DNA of 64,000 bases from Paramacrobiotus metropolitanus (GCF_019649055.1 NW_026570362.1:186001-250000), one strand, 5' to 3'; shown: positions 42,216-51,350, counted from the stretch's first letter. Numbers and translations: made by a program. The notes: generated by a model from the sequence alone, not told the origin.

Positions 42216-42959
42216 TTAGTGCTTTTTTGGTCGGAAATGTAGTTTCACTACAGCAATACCTGGGTGAAAGCACACTTCATTACCTAAATCATCGCAGACT
42301 TTTATTTGAACTGTTTGAAAAGTATGTCGAGCTAAGGGTACATAGTGTGGATTTTCAAAGCGAAGGGATGTATCTTTAAAAGAGTTGGCTTGTGTTGCTA
42401 TTGTCCGTAGTAGGGGAACCATGGCATCACCCATTAATCCATATTCAATAACGTCACAATAAATATGAACAATGCGATTATGCTTACCAGGATGGAGAAT
42501 ATACGTAGGGCTGTCTCCGCCAGTGTAACTATAGTCTTGCAGTAAACCTAATGCACGGACATACTCTGAACCGTGGAAAGTAAGCGTAGTATCTGGACGA
42601 ATAGTCAGTTGGGTTGTATGCCCGCTTACCATAATGTGTCCAAACAAAACCTTTTCACCTTCCGCGCCAACACCGGTGAGGAGAGTGTTGATTGCGTGAA
42701 TCAAACTGTTCTCATCGGGATACGACGTTTCCGATAAGAAACGTGTTTCTTGTGTGGGAAAACCTGTTCTTGCAATCCCAATAACTAGATCACTGTTGAA
42801 TTTTAGTTGCATAGGAGGAAGTATAAGCTCTGAAAGCGCGACTTCCCATAACCCATCAAGGTCTATCGCCCTGGCTAATAAAGTTGTAAAATTCCCTGAG
42901 CAGTTTTTTGGGTACAAATCGTGGGATGCCGTCGACGGCAACGTTAAGTAGAAGCTCAT
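42216..42959 (-). CDS. Penton-like minor capsid protein, single jelly-roll type (247 aa)
   Basis: ATG at complement 42957-42959 (MSFYLTLPSTASHDLYP); the stop of the upstream integrase gene overlaps it as ATGA. Beta-rich throughout: NFTTLLARAIDLDGLWEVAL, LTIRPDTTLTFHGSEYVRALG, YILHPGKHNRIVHIYCDVIEYG. The N-terminal NCSGNFTT...LARAIDLDG...WEVALSEL pattern is characteristic of Polinton penton-like proteins. Intact. Confidence 0.82.
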   Translation of the reverse strand: MSFYLTLPSTASHDLYPKNCSGNFTTLLARAIDLDGLWEVALSELILPPMQLKFNSDLVIGIARTGFPTQETRFLSETSYPDENSLIHAINTLLTGVGAEGEKVLFGHIMVSGHTTQLTIRPDTTLTFHGSEYVRALGLLQDYSYTGGDSPTYILHPGKHNRIVHIYCDVIEYGLMGDAMVPLLRTIATQANSFKDTSLRFENPHYVPLARHTFQTVQIKVCDDLGNEVCFHPGIAVVKLHFRPKKH

Positions 42960-44014
42960 TTTAGTTCGTCTGCGTTTTCCCAAGAGTCATACGCTGGGCC
43001 GTAGCCATACCACCGTATTAAGTACTGCTTTTTACCTTTACGCACGCGCTCCCGTAATATCCGAGAGATTCTGTGGAACGGCCTCTCTGTCATTACAAAC
43101 TTCGACAGTTCAGACGCATAGAAGGTACCATCCACAGGCTCACCGGCCAGATCTTCAATAGCATATAAATGGTGGCTTTTATGTTGCAGTACTTTAACCA
43201 CTTTAAAAATTTCTTCTGTATAATTTGTTTTATAACCTTTTTCAAAAGTATTTTTCTTTTTAGCTATTCGGACATGGTCTCCAACAGCAAAAGTGGGAGC
43301 TTCACGTTTCTGCTGGTCAACGAGCATGCGTTCTAAAATTACATTACTTTCCTTGACTCCAACAGCACTTGGAGCATATCCTGTAGCTGAATGTTCAGCG
43401 TTGTTATACCCCAACATGATCTGTGGTAGCACTTCCAAGTAGCGAAAAGTATTATTTTCTGTCATGTAAACGTACAGGCGGTTTTTGATTGTGCGGTTAA
43501 GGCGTTCCACCATTGCACATTTGACATCATCATTCCTCGTAGTGAAGAAATTGACATTACACTCTCTGAAAAACTTCCGCATTTCACGTCCAACAAATTC
43601 TTTCCCGTTGTCACTTTGGCAACGCAAAGGCGGGCCACACTGTTTGTAAATTTTGCTCAGCGCACCAGCGATTTCAGTCGGCCTTTTTGATTTCACTGGT
43701 TCTGCCCAGCCATACCTTGAAAAACAATCTATACATGTCAAAACATAATTAATACCGTCGTTCTGTAAGCGAAATTTCTGCATATCCATTAAATCAATTT
43801 GATGTTGGTCACCTACATTAACTGATAAAATTTTTCTTCTTCTAAATTTTGACCTGTATGGCTTATGTTGCGTGTAAGCATCTTTAGTTTGTAAATACGA
43901 TTCAACTTGCTCGTGTGAATAATTGTGCTTTTGTGCTTCTTTATACAATCGCTCGATACCTCATAAGCTGCCGGGGTTGGCAGCATCTAAGTAAATTTCA
44001 TCCAATGTCGGCAT
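42956..44014 (-). pseudogene. Retroviral-type integrase with chromodomain, nonsense codon at position 18
   Basis: The ATG is at complement 44012-44014; seventeen codons later an in-frame TGA (complement 43961-43963) interrupts a conserved Gly position, after which the frame stays open to the stop at 42956. The catalytic DDE core is present: DLMDMQ, SDNGKEF, and VERLNRTIKNR. The C-terminus is a chromodomain (YLIRWYGYGPAYDSWENADEL). Family role: inserts element DNA with 6-bp duplication. No suitable ATG lies between the stop and the catalytic core. Apart from this codon the gene looks intact, so the loss is recent, a polymorphism, or read through. Confidence 0.9.
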
Positions 44015-44020
44015 GTTTTT

Positions 44021-45022
44021 TTACGCAAATGTAAGCCAACCGCCGTTTTGCGCTGTTCGTTGCTTTTTTCTTGGTGGTCCGTAAAATTTTGTTGGCGCCC
44101 TAGCAATTCTTCTCCTATATGCGGAAGGTTCTTGTGTTTCGTCTGTTACTGCAGCTACATCTTCCTGCGATGGTTTGTACGTTATTGCTTTTTTGACTAC
44201 CCCTTGAATCGGCAACACGGTTGGTAGCGCAGACCCTTCAATAGCCAATCGCGGGATTGATTGGGGCAAAGCAGTTTGCTTACGAACGCTTCGACGTACT
44301 GCAATTTTGTTAGAAGATTGCGAAGGTCCTGTAACGGCCAACTGTGGAGATGCGTATGGCAGTGCTGCATTTTTACGTTGTAACGAAGTTTTTTCTGGAT
44401 TAAAAGCGAGGGTTTTTGTTTTTGTACTTTGTGAAAGTGCAGGTGTGTCGATTGTTTCGTACTCCAAAATCCCGTCAGGTGGAAACTCGATAATTGGTGG
44501 TTCCTGGGGAGTCTCTTGTGTTAAACTCGGTGGGGTGGGCGCATATTCAATTACAGGTAAATTGGATCGAGCGGTTGCCGCTTTCCTTGTTCCAACCTTT
44601 TTCTTTCTTATTACGCGGCTGTTGGCTGATTTATACACATGCTTTACCAGAGTCCGTGACGGTGTGGGTACATATTGAACAACTGGGTCGCTTTGAACAG
44701 GGGTGGGTACATAATGCACGACAGGATCAGCCGGAACAGTAACATACTGCACCTGCGGTTCGCTATGAATATATTCAATCTGGGGTGGCATACTAGCTTG
44801 GACTTGCTGGTCCGTGGTAGTACGTACAGCTTGCACACCGCGACTGTCGTAAGAAGGACCGGCTTGAAAGTACGCATCTTGTGTAAGTGGTTTCGCTCCG
44901 GTAAATTTAGATGCTGTTAATGGTTTCTGCACAAGATCTTGCGGAACAGCATTATTCTCTATAGTTTCCACGGCCGGTATTCGTGTTACTGGTCGCTGAT
45001 TTTCCAGGGCAGCTCGTGCCAT
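44021..45022 (-). CDS. Basic, Pro/Thr-rich Polinton protein, unknown (333 aa)
   Basis: ATG at complement 45020-45022, ending six bases before the integrase ATG. Low complexity, with repeated (V/I)xY(V/A)PTP units (HYVPTPVQ, QYVPTPSR, EYAPTPPS) and related QYVT and IEYIH segments spaced 15-25 residues apart. Several basic clusters occur (RKKKVGTRKAATAR, RRSVRKQ, PPRKKQR). No fold is recognised. A DNA-binding core protein or precursor is plausible from composition and position between integrase and the ATPase; this is inference. Confidence 0.55.
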   Translation of the reverse strand: MARAALENQRPVTRIPAVETIENNAVPQDLVQKPLTASKFTGAKPLTQDAYFQAGPSYDSRGVQAVRTTTDQQVQASMPPQIEYIHSEPQVQYVTVPADPVVHYVPTPVQSDPVVQYVPTPSRTLVKHVYKSANSRVIRKKKVGTRKAATARSNLPVIEYAPTPPSLTQETPQEPPIIEFPPDGILEYETIDTPALSQSTKTKTLAFNPEKTSLQRKNAALPYASPQLAVTGPSQSSNKIAVRRSVRKQTALPQSIPRLAIEGSALPTVLPIQGVVKKAITYKPSQEDVAAVTDETQEPSAYRRRIARAPTKFYGPPRKKQRTAQNGGWLTFA

Positions 45023-45028
45023 TAATTG

Positions 45029-45139
45029 TTAAGTCATATCATTGCTAATGGTCTGAGCTTTTTTCCATGGAGATGCTAGACTTTTGTTCATTTGAGTATT
45101 AGTGAATTCTGATTCCGGTACTAGCACATACGTCTTCAT
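45029..45139 (-). CDS. Small ORF, 36 aa
   Basis: ATG at complement 45137-45139, stop 45029-45031. Begins MKTYVLVPESEF. Its ATG overlaps the stop of the preceding short frame (ATGA), the same arrangement as at two other junctions in this cluster, which supports translation. It ends 6 bases before the next start codon. Function unknown. Confidence 0.45.
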   Translation of the reverse strand: MKTYVLVPESEFTNTQMNKSLASPWKKAQTISNDMT

Positions 45140-45243
45140 TTTGTTAAAAAGGTGGTCAATAGGGTCCCTAAAACCGGCAAAAGCACTCCCAGAAACCCGC
45201 CTTTTTGCTGCAGAAGTTTTCTTTTCTTAACTCGCGTTACACA
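45136..45243 (-). pseudogene. Short basic-hydrophobic frame without start codon
   Basis: The frame reads RVKKRKLLQQKGGFLGVLLP and then a further hydrophobic run to the stop at 45136. A basic head followed by GGFLG and a hydrophobic helix looks like a small membrane-active or core peptide. It has no ATG: its 5' end abuts the truncated end of the ATPase frame. A deletion removing the ATPase 3' end and this ORF's start is the simplest explanation. Confidence 0.5.
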
Positions 45244-45593
45244 TTTTTATGATGTACATCACGCGTAAACAATGTCGACGCTTTGGGTGTTACAGCGATT
45301 TCTTCCATAAGATCGTCTAAAATCAGAAGTGTTGCCACATTTCTTTGAAAAAAATCTTCATCATTTAAAATTTTGTCCATTCCTTGTATAAGTTCTATAG
45401 AATTATCGAATGTCAAGAAAACCTCTTGCCATGTGCCGTATGCGTACACGATCCGCATAGGAACTGGAACAAAGTGTTGCGAAACGCTTCTTATAAGTTC
45501 TAGAGTGAAAGTCGATTTGCCGGACATAGTTGGTCCAGAAACGTAGATAGAACATGGAGTTTTAAAGCGAAAATCAAAAGTCAGTTTCTGCAT
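45237..45593 (-). pseudogene. Packaging ATPase (FtsK/HerA-A32 type), C-terminally truncated (118 aa)
   Basis: ATG at complement 45591-45593. Walker A is GPTMSGKST (near residue 20) and Walker B is LLILDDLM (near residue 92), followed by FTRDVHHKNV and an immediate stop. Polinton ATPases run to roughly 200 residues or more; the C-terminal strand and sensor region expected after the HHKN motif are absent. Family role: drives genome packaging into capsids. Probably inactive here. Confidence 0.85.
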
Positions 45594-45620
45594 TATGAAA
45601 ACGTCTCCCTTTTCTACGTT

Positions 45621-46244
45621 TTACCTATGGTAATACCCGTACAGCACACGACAAAAATCTCCAAGATTTTCCAGTGCCGAATTCCTGAAGCGGTGCAAAC
45701 TCTGCAATTCTACGTTAATAATTGTAGAAGATTTTCTATTGTTTTGTATACTGCCGTCAACTGCGCCACGGAAGTACAGCCCAATAGGACGCAATTTCCA
45801 GTATGGAACACATTGACTGTTGCGTTCAGATACTTTAACCTTAATTGAACTGCAGGAAATAGCGGGCTCGTAAAAAACTTTGCTTCTTTCTTTGAAAGTT
45901 TTACTTTTGCTATAAAATGCAACAAGATTAACGGAAGCGTTGTAACGATATGTACTGACAATATTTGCTACAGTACATACCTTAATCTCTAAATCAAAAT
46001 CGTGTAAACGCAACATGAGTTTATAGAAACTTAATAAATTCTCAGCTTCTTCCACAGACTTACCGCCGTTTATTATGGCCCTACCATTTGCAAATAGCTG
46101 ACAGAACGACCGTCCCTGCAAACGCAGGTTAACAGCATTAAAATTTTTCATTCTGCTTGCAAAAGTTCCAAACACAGGAGTTAAGGCATCCAGGTCAATT
46201 GTTTTATCAAACTTGACGGACAGGATAATGTTGTGGATTTCCAT
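45621..46244 (-). CDS. TATA-binding-protein-like (TBP-fold) protein (about 207 aa)
   Basis: Two imperfect repeats as in TBP. Repeat 1: IHNIILSVKFDKTIDLDAL, FNAVNLRL, CQLFANGRAIINGGKSVEEA. Repeat 2: VANIVSTYRYNASVNL, KVFYEPA, WKLRPIGLYF. These match TBP signatures (NIVST strand, F-AV-R, FxxG--xxxGxKS-EEA, YEP). I chose ATG at complement 46242-46244: it begins the first strand and lies about 40 bases after a TATATAAAG box (complement 46283-46291); the frame is open further upstream. A viral TBP could redirect pol II initiation to element promoters, several of which have TATA boxes. TBP fold by pattern; role by inference. Confidence 0.75.
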   Translation of the reverse strand: MEIHNIILSVKFDKTIDLDALTPVFGTFASRMKNFNAVNLRLQGRSFCQLFANGRAIINGGKSVEEAENLLSFYKLMLRLHDFDLEIKVCTVANIVSTYRYNASVNLVAFYSKSKTFKERSKVFYEPAISCSSIKVKVSERNSQCVPYWKLRPIGLYFRGAVDGSIQNNRKSSTIINVELQSLHRFRNSALENLGDFCRVLYGYYHR

Positions 46245-46473
46245 GGCCGCGCTCTTTAATTGTGGCAGAATGAGCATGAACTCTTTATATACCTTTCTTA
46301 CCCAGTCTGCCACAAATAAAGGCTTTAGCCTCTTTTTTTTCCAACAATTTCCGTTTGAAACTGTTAAGAAACATGTGAGTAAAAAGACAACAAATATTAC
46401 CTAAATCACCAAAACATTACAACCTTGCAGAAAAAACAGGTACACACAAAGCTACCAATTCTAATAGTACATT

Positions 46474-46932
46474 TTAATCATCCATGACTTCGCCTTCAGG
46501 ACCCCAAAAACTGTCTCGCGCTATACCAACAACATCCAGAAATCCTCTGTACGGGATCTGCAACGAGCGACCAGGTTGAGAGAAGCGAATCATCCGACCA
46601 TATTTAGGATGGATACTGAGATACAGGTCCAAACAAGCCGGTCCAGCAAGGGTAACCTTTTCCGCCGATTTGCTTGTGATTGATTTGTCAACGGCATCTT
46701 GGATGGCTCCTCCTTTTAGCTTATTCAGGACATCCGAAATTTCGTTGCACCCCGAGCGCACACCTTTTCGGAATGCTTCCGCATGATCCTTATGTCCGTC
46801 CGTTTCTTGGTCAAAAGCTAGAACAAGGCTGACCTTTTTGGTGCTCCAGAACATACTTACAACATTGTTGACCTTGTAGATGGTGTATCCGTTCAGCTCC
46901 CCCAAAATCTCCAGAGGGCGTGTAAAGTCCAT
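46474..46932 (-). CDS. Unknown Polinton protein (152 aa)
   Basis: ATG at complement 46930-46932 (MDFTRPLEILGELNGYTIYKV). A mixed alpha/beta, probably globular protein with no low complexity; YTIYKVNNVVSMFWSTKKVSLVLA and LDLYLSIHPKYGRMIRFSQPG look like strands. A TATAAAA box lies upstream near complement 47019-47026. The first gene of the leftward cluster and divergent from IAP. I do not recognise it; a small single-strand DNA-binding or PC4-like fold is a weak guess. Confidence 0.6.
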   Translation of the reverse strand: MDFTRPLEILGELNGYTIYKVNNVVSMFWSTKKVSLVLAFDQETDGHKDHAEAFRKGVRSGCNEISDVLNKLKGGAIQDAVDKSITSKSAEKVTLAGPACLDLYLSIHPKYGRMIRFSQPGRSLQIPYRGFLDVVGIARDSFWGPEGEVMDD

Positions 46933-47328
46933 TTCTTCCAATGTACGCAAATGCTAGTAATACTTAGGTCGGAGGAATAATGAAAGGCAACTGACTTTGC
47001 AACCACTTTTCGCCAGCGTTTTATACTGCCCGATCCGACTCTATCCGAAATATGTGGTGCCATGATTGGTAGAAAAGTCCCTTCCAACTCCGCCTTTTTT
47101 CTTAAAACTGCGTTTCTATTCGCTCTGCAAAGCTTGAAGCTGTTTTGCTACCATTGGTCGAAAATAAATTTGTTAAGCTCCGCCTGGTTCTCTCTACACC
47201 CTTTACTCGAGAGTGAGGAATGGGCGGAGTCTCGAAACACAGTTCCAACCTTGCAGTTAATAAAAGAGCCGCGGCGCTCGGTTTTCATCAGAATTGGAAG
47301 TTTTCAATCATTTCGTTACTGCAGTAAA
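46933..47328. promoter_or_regulatory. Bidirectional promoter, unknown 152-aa gene (-) and IAP (+)
   Basis: TATAAAA on the minus strand near 47019-47026 and TTAATAAAAG on the plus strand at 47258-47266 point outward to the two start codons. Two GGCGGAG-type words (CTCCGCC near 47091 and 47178, GGCGGAG near 47223) recur, as in the region before PolB (35521). Confidence 0.6.
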
Positions 47329-48162
47329 ATGGATATGCGTAACGTGCTTAATCGCTTGGCGACATTCAGAGATTCCAACTGGGACTGTACGTTCCTTCCT
47401 CCTACGTATCTAGCGTTATCCGGCCTGTTTTACCGAGGAAACGGGGATGAAGTGCAATGCGCGTTTTGCGACGGGGTTATGAGCGGATGGAGTCGAGTTC
47501 GGAGTCCAAGACGAAACCACCAGCAGCTCTTTCCCAACTGTCCAATGTCAAAGAGGTTGCCACAACCCATTTCCGCAGAGGATTCCGGTGAAGATGTAGT
47601 GGAGGTGTACGCAACAACATCAGTCCCTATCCCTGGGTTTCACCACTACCAAGTGCGCTTTCCCACAATGATGGAATACAAAGCTCGGTTCTCTACTTTT
47701 TCCGAATGGCCGGAATCCAAAGCTCAACATCCTCGAGTCATGGCCCAGGCAGGATTCTTTTACACGGGCACCAGTGACCTTGTACAATGCTTTCACTGTG
47801 GTCGAGAGCTTGAGAGATGGGTCACTGAGGATGGTGCATGGGAAGAGCATGCTAGAGCATCGCCGATGTGCCCGTTCGTTATTGCACAAAAGGGAGAACA
47901 TTTTGTTTATGAAGTCCAGAACAGGCAGGCAATGGAATCGGCAAAAGTTTGTGAAAAAGCCGCGCTAGCATACGCGGCTAGAAAAACTGATAATGACCCC
48001 ATGGAAAAAGTGCGGTGCAAAGTCTGTTTGGATAAAGAAGTTCAAGTTCTTTTTCGACCATGTAATCATCTGGTGTGCTGTCACACTTGTTCCGATAGAT
48101 TAATACAGTGTCCGGTATGCAGAACTATGCTGTTTCAAAAAATTCTAATTTTTATGTGCTGA
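47329..48162 (+). CDS. Inhibitor of apoptosis protein, two BIR domains and RING (277 aa)
   Basis: ATG at 47329-47331 (MDMRNVLNRLATFRDSNW). BIR1 (about residues 8-70): VQCAFCDGVMSGW, then H and C zinc ligands. BIR2 (about 110-180): RFSTFSEWPESKAQHPRVMA, QAGFFYTG, VQCFHCGRELERW, H and C ligands. RING (about 228-265): CKVCLDKEVQVLFRPCNHLV, CC-H-TC, CPVC. This is the BIR-BIR-RING layout of insect and baculovirus IAPs, which bind caspases and ubiquitinate targets. Intact, single exon, TATA-driven, the only rightward gene in the right third. Probably captured from an animal host and used to block death of infected cells (inference). Confidence 0.93.
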   Translation: MDMRNVLNRLATFRDSNWDCTFLPPTYLALSGLFYRGNGDEVQCAFCDGVMSGWSRVRSPRRNHQQLFPNCPMSKRLPQPISAEDSGEDVVEVYATTSVPIPGFHHYQVRFPTMMEYKARFSTFSEWPESKAQHPRVMAQAGFFYTGTSDLVQCFHCGRELERWVTEDGAWEEHARASPMCPFVIAQKGEHFVYEVQNRQAMESAKVCEKAALAYAARKTDNDPMEKVRCKVCLDKEVQVLFRPCNHLVCCHTCSDRLIQCPVCRTMLFQKILIFMC

Positions 48163-49046
48163 TTTATTGTTGATTTGTTCAGTCAGATTTCAAAGGAAAA
48201 AAAGAAAAGTAAAATATTTAAGACAACCAAAAAATACATAAAGCTGATTTTAAAACTGAAAAGCTTTGACCTGACAACAAAAAATATGACACCTTGAAAA
48301 CAAAGAAGTAAATTAATTTTTGTGTAAACATTTGTTAACTTTAAAAATGAAAAAAAGAAGAAATCAATGAAAAAGCAACAAAAAAATAAAAATAGAAAAG
48401 CAAAATAAAAAATGAATAAAAAACATTCGATTATGTTGACAGATATTTCTAGGAAAGGGGAAAAGGGAGGGGGAAAAATAAATCAAAGAAAGGGGAAATG
48501 AAGGGAGGGGAAAATTAATCAAAGAAAGGGGAAATAATGGGAGGGAGGCTGCCTGACAGCCGATCAGCTCGAGTCATCCGGGTAACAATATTTTGTTCCA
48601 AATACTTAAACAAACATAATTTGAAAAGACCTTCGATCACCTATAACACATTTCTCTGTCGTCTGTCTCCATCCTTTTCAACCCTATGTGTTTGCTCTGA
48701 TGTTCCACCCTGCTGTTCCACACTATTGTTCCACCCTGCTGCTCCTACCTTTGTCCCGCTCGGGTCACTCGGGTGCTCGGGTACAAATACAATATTTCAA
48801 ATGATAAGCAAATAAACGAAAACAGTAAACCTAGCATTATAATACTGTGTTCTAATCCCTGCTGTTCCACCTTGTTGTTCCATCCTGTTGTTCCACCCTG
48901 TTGCTCCACCCTGCTGCTCCTACCTTTGTCCCGCTCGGGTCACTCGAGTACTCGAGTATAAATATAATATTGCAAATTATAAAATAAACAAGTAAATAAA
49001 CAAATAACTAAAGTAAATACAGAATAAATAATATTATTTATTAATT
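48163..49046. repeat. Polinton right subterminal low-complexity region
   Basis: A-rich DNA (48180-48540) with GGGGAAA repeats near 48455-48535 is followed by an imperfect tandem duplication of about 150 bp (about 48700-48830 and 48855-48995). Each copy has runs of TTCCACCCTGYTG units, then CCGCTCGGGTCACTCG and an AT-rich tail. No gene. Confidence 0.65.
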
Positions 49047-49079
49047 TTGTTGTGACCACAATCCATTGCTATTTCTTCT
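49047..49079 (-). repeat. Polinton right terminal inverted repeat (core)
   Basis: Exact inverted match of 30109-30141, followed outward by the GTGTAT duplication (49080-49085). Confidence 0.9.
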
Positions 49080-51350
49080 GTGTATCTATCAGCACGGTGT
49101 GCTCCGTACGTCGCTTCCTTAAAGGTTCCGTCCATGTAGACCAACACGGGCAGACCACGTTTCAGAATATTCCACCGCCCGAATGCGCAGAACTTGTAGT
49201 ACGACCGCTTCTTTATCCTTTTCTTCCTTTTTGGCATTCTCCGATTTAAACAAATCGCAAAACACTTTATAATCATTGGTCATAATGGCAGGATACCAAT
49301 AGCCGCTGGAAGCCGGGAAGAAGATCTTCTCTCCCTTCTTGAACGTTGCACCTCCGCTCGTCCGACAGACGATATGGGCTCGTGGTCTCGAGGAAAACTC
49401 CATCAACGGCGCAGCAGGATCGTGTTTGTGCTGGCCAATCTGGCACACTTCTTTGGGATTGAGTAGCCCGGTCTGCAAAGAAACCAGCGAACAGCGTAAG
49501 CCGCAGCATCGGTTATTGCGTCACTCCAGTGTTCCTGCAGAACGCTAACTTTCAGGAAAGACCATATTCTAACCTTAGCTGGTCCGCAAAAGAGCTGAGC
49601 ATCCGTCATCAACGGGAAGCGGACACGGAACAATGCGGTCCCTAACATTCGACGACGATTCGACGGTGTTGAGGCTAAGTTCTTCCTGTCGCACGCTGCG
49701 GTTGCCCATCTAGAACATCACAACGTGAATAATTCTACGAAATGTCGGCAGTGAATTTTTCACCGTAAACTGCATTTCTGTCAAGAAATTATTAGTGTTG
49801 TTGATTTTTTAAAGTTTGCTCTGAAAACGATTTATCTGTTTGAATAATCTCTTGTTAAGGCTAGCTGCCATTTTTACCGGCCAGACATTAAAGTCCCGTT
49901 AACCGGGTTGCCTACACTTGATATATGACTGACTGAATGCGATTTCTTTGGGTGAACCATGAACGGAGCTTGTGTCTTTCTTTACATTAGAAGCTGTAAC
50001 TGTGCTGAACTGTGTAGTAAGCAGCTTTATAATTACACTGGATTTAAAATGATGTTACAGAACATCCACTTGTATTCATAGCGCTATCGACTGTGGGTGT
50101 AAAATCTCTATGAAGTCCACTGTTTGTCTGCAGATCTCGAAAAGGAGAGCTTTTTTGTATTTGCAGATGTTGAGCATTAACCCTCGAACTTACATAATAA
50201 CAAAAAGCAGTCACTCACTTTTCTACCGCCGTGTACACTGCATGCTCTTCGGCTGACAGTGCATCACGCCGCAGCAACAACTCCAACTGGGCCCGGTCCA
50301 ACTGCACGAAATAGTCCGACTGGAGAACGGCCACCGTGGATTCATCCACCACGCCCCAACATTTTTCCAGCACAGGATCACAATCCGGCGTCCAGCGTAG
50401 TGCCTGCCAAGTCGCAGAAAGTGTCACCATACAGATAGTACGTATAAATATAGCAGCACAGTTTGGGCAGTAATATTCTATACTAACATTTGCCAGGTAC
50501 ATCAAGCAGTTGTCGGGTTTCAGTTGGTCGAGAACGAAGTCCGTGGAGAGCTCCGCAAGCCACGGTAGATCGTACTTATCGGCGCAGTACAATGTCTGCA
50601 GCACGTTCTCTGGCTTCAAATCGTCCACCGAACCCGTGTATATATAACTAAATAATTAACAAAAGACAATCATTGCGATGTTTCGCCGTTTATCGCATTT
50701 CGGACACTTACACATGGATCCGCGTATCGGACACTAGAACCTAGAGGCAAGGTATTCTCGGCGTCGTTCCACTTTTTACAGCTTGATAATCTCTTGTCAG
50801 TCAAGTGTACAAGCTTGTATAAAAACACTACTCGTAATTATCACACAATCAATTTTTAAAACAGCTTTCGCCATGAAAAACTACGCGGAGAATGCCGTGC
50901 CTCTGGTCGCGAATTCATAATGTGAAAATGTCCGGAATGCGAACAACGTCCTGATTGTGCAACGTCAACGGTTCTACACTTTTACCAGAGCATGTTGTCG
51001 AAAGCGTTGGGAGGAATGTCCGGGATGTCGATGGCAGCGCCAACCCGTTCGGTTAAACTCCCGTTGAACATGGTATGAAAAACATCGCTGCTCATGCTCA
51101 GGATTAACCTACACCAACCATACCCTTGATTGCTCTTTGAGCCAATAATGCAGGATAGTTTTGTCTTAAGAGGATACAAAGTTGTCAAAACATGCCTGTG
51201 CGCTCGGATCGTCTTCGCTCCGCCACACTGGCGTCCCACGGCAAACTCCACGTCTGTCAACTCTCTCGACGCTAGAGCATTCTTCCAGCGATTGGCAATC
51301 TGGACGCCTCGACGTTCGGAACTGACAAACGATGCGGGTGATTGCGCCAT
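49080..51350 (-). pseudogene. BTB-BACK paralogue B, 5' part, split by the Polinton
   Basis: Exons on the complement: 51350-51196, 51108-50986, 50647-50488, 50403-50219, 49709-49574, 49472 to 49080, where the Polinton begins; the last 33 codons are at 30009-30108. BTB (YIYTGSVDDLKPEN, LYCADKYDLPWL) and BACK (ALRWTPDCDPVLEKCWGVVD) are intact. Intron 1 starts GC. In exon 6 a one-base shift near 49170 separates two frames: VVLQVLRIRA then NILKRGLPVLVYMDGTFKEA. The gene therefore has both an insertion and a frameshift and is presumably dead; which came first is unknown. Confidence 0.85.

Larger units (their letters stand above)
30109..49079. mobile_element. Polinton/Maverick (adintovirus-like) element, 18,971 bp, full length
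   Basis: The first 33 bases (AGAAGAAATAGCAATGGATT...) are the exact reverse complement of the last 33, with looser AT-rich similarity beyond. The element starts AG and ends CT, and is flanked by a 6-bp duplication GTGTAT. AG termini and 6-bp duplications are hallmarks of Polintons. It encodes PolB, integrase, protease, packaging ATPase, major capsid, penton-like and pVI-like proteins, so it is an endogenised virus-like element. Accessory genes: TBP-like, IAP, and two spliced acidic proteins. Integrase, protease and ATPase are damaged. It sits inside the last exon of a BTB gene. Confidence 0.95.

Noticed and set aside
45776-45792. CCAATAGG word inside the Polinton TBP-like gene
   Set aside because: Flanks do not pair into a stem; an isolated chance match unrelated to the CAATA array.
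31254-48162. Idea that the Polinton is circularly permuted with fused terminal repeats at 32800
   Set aside because: True terminal repeats and a 6-bp target duplication were found at 30109 and 49079, so the internal palindrome is not the element end.
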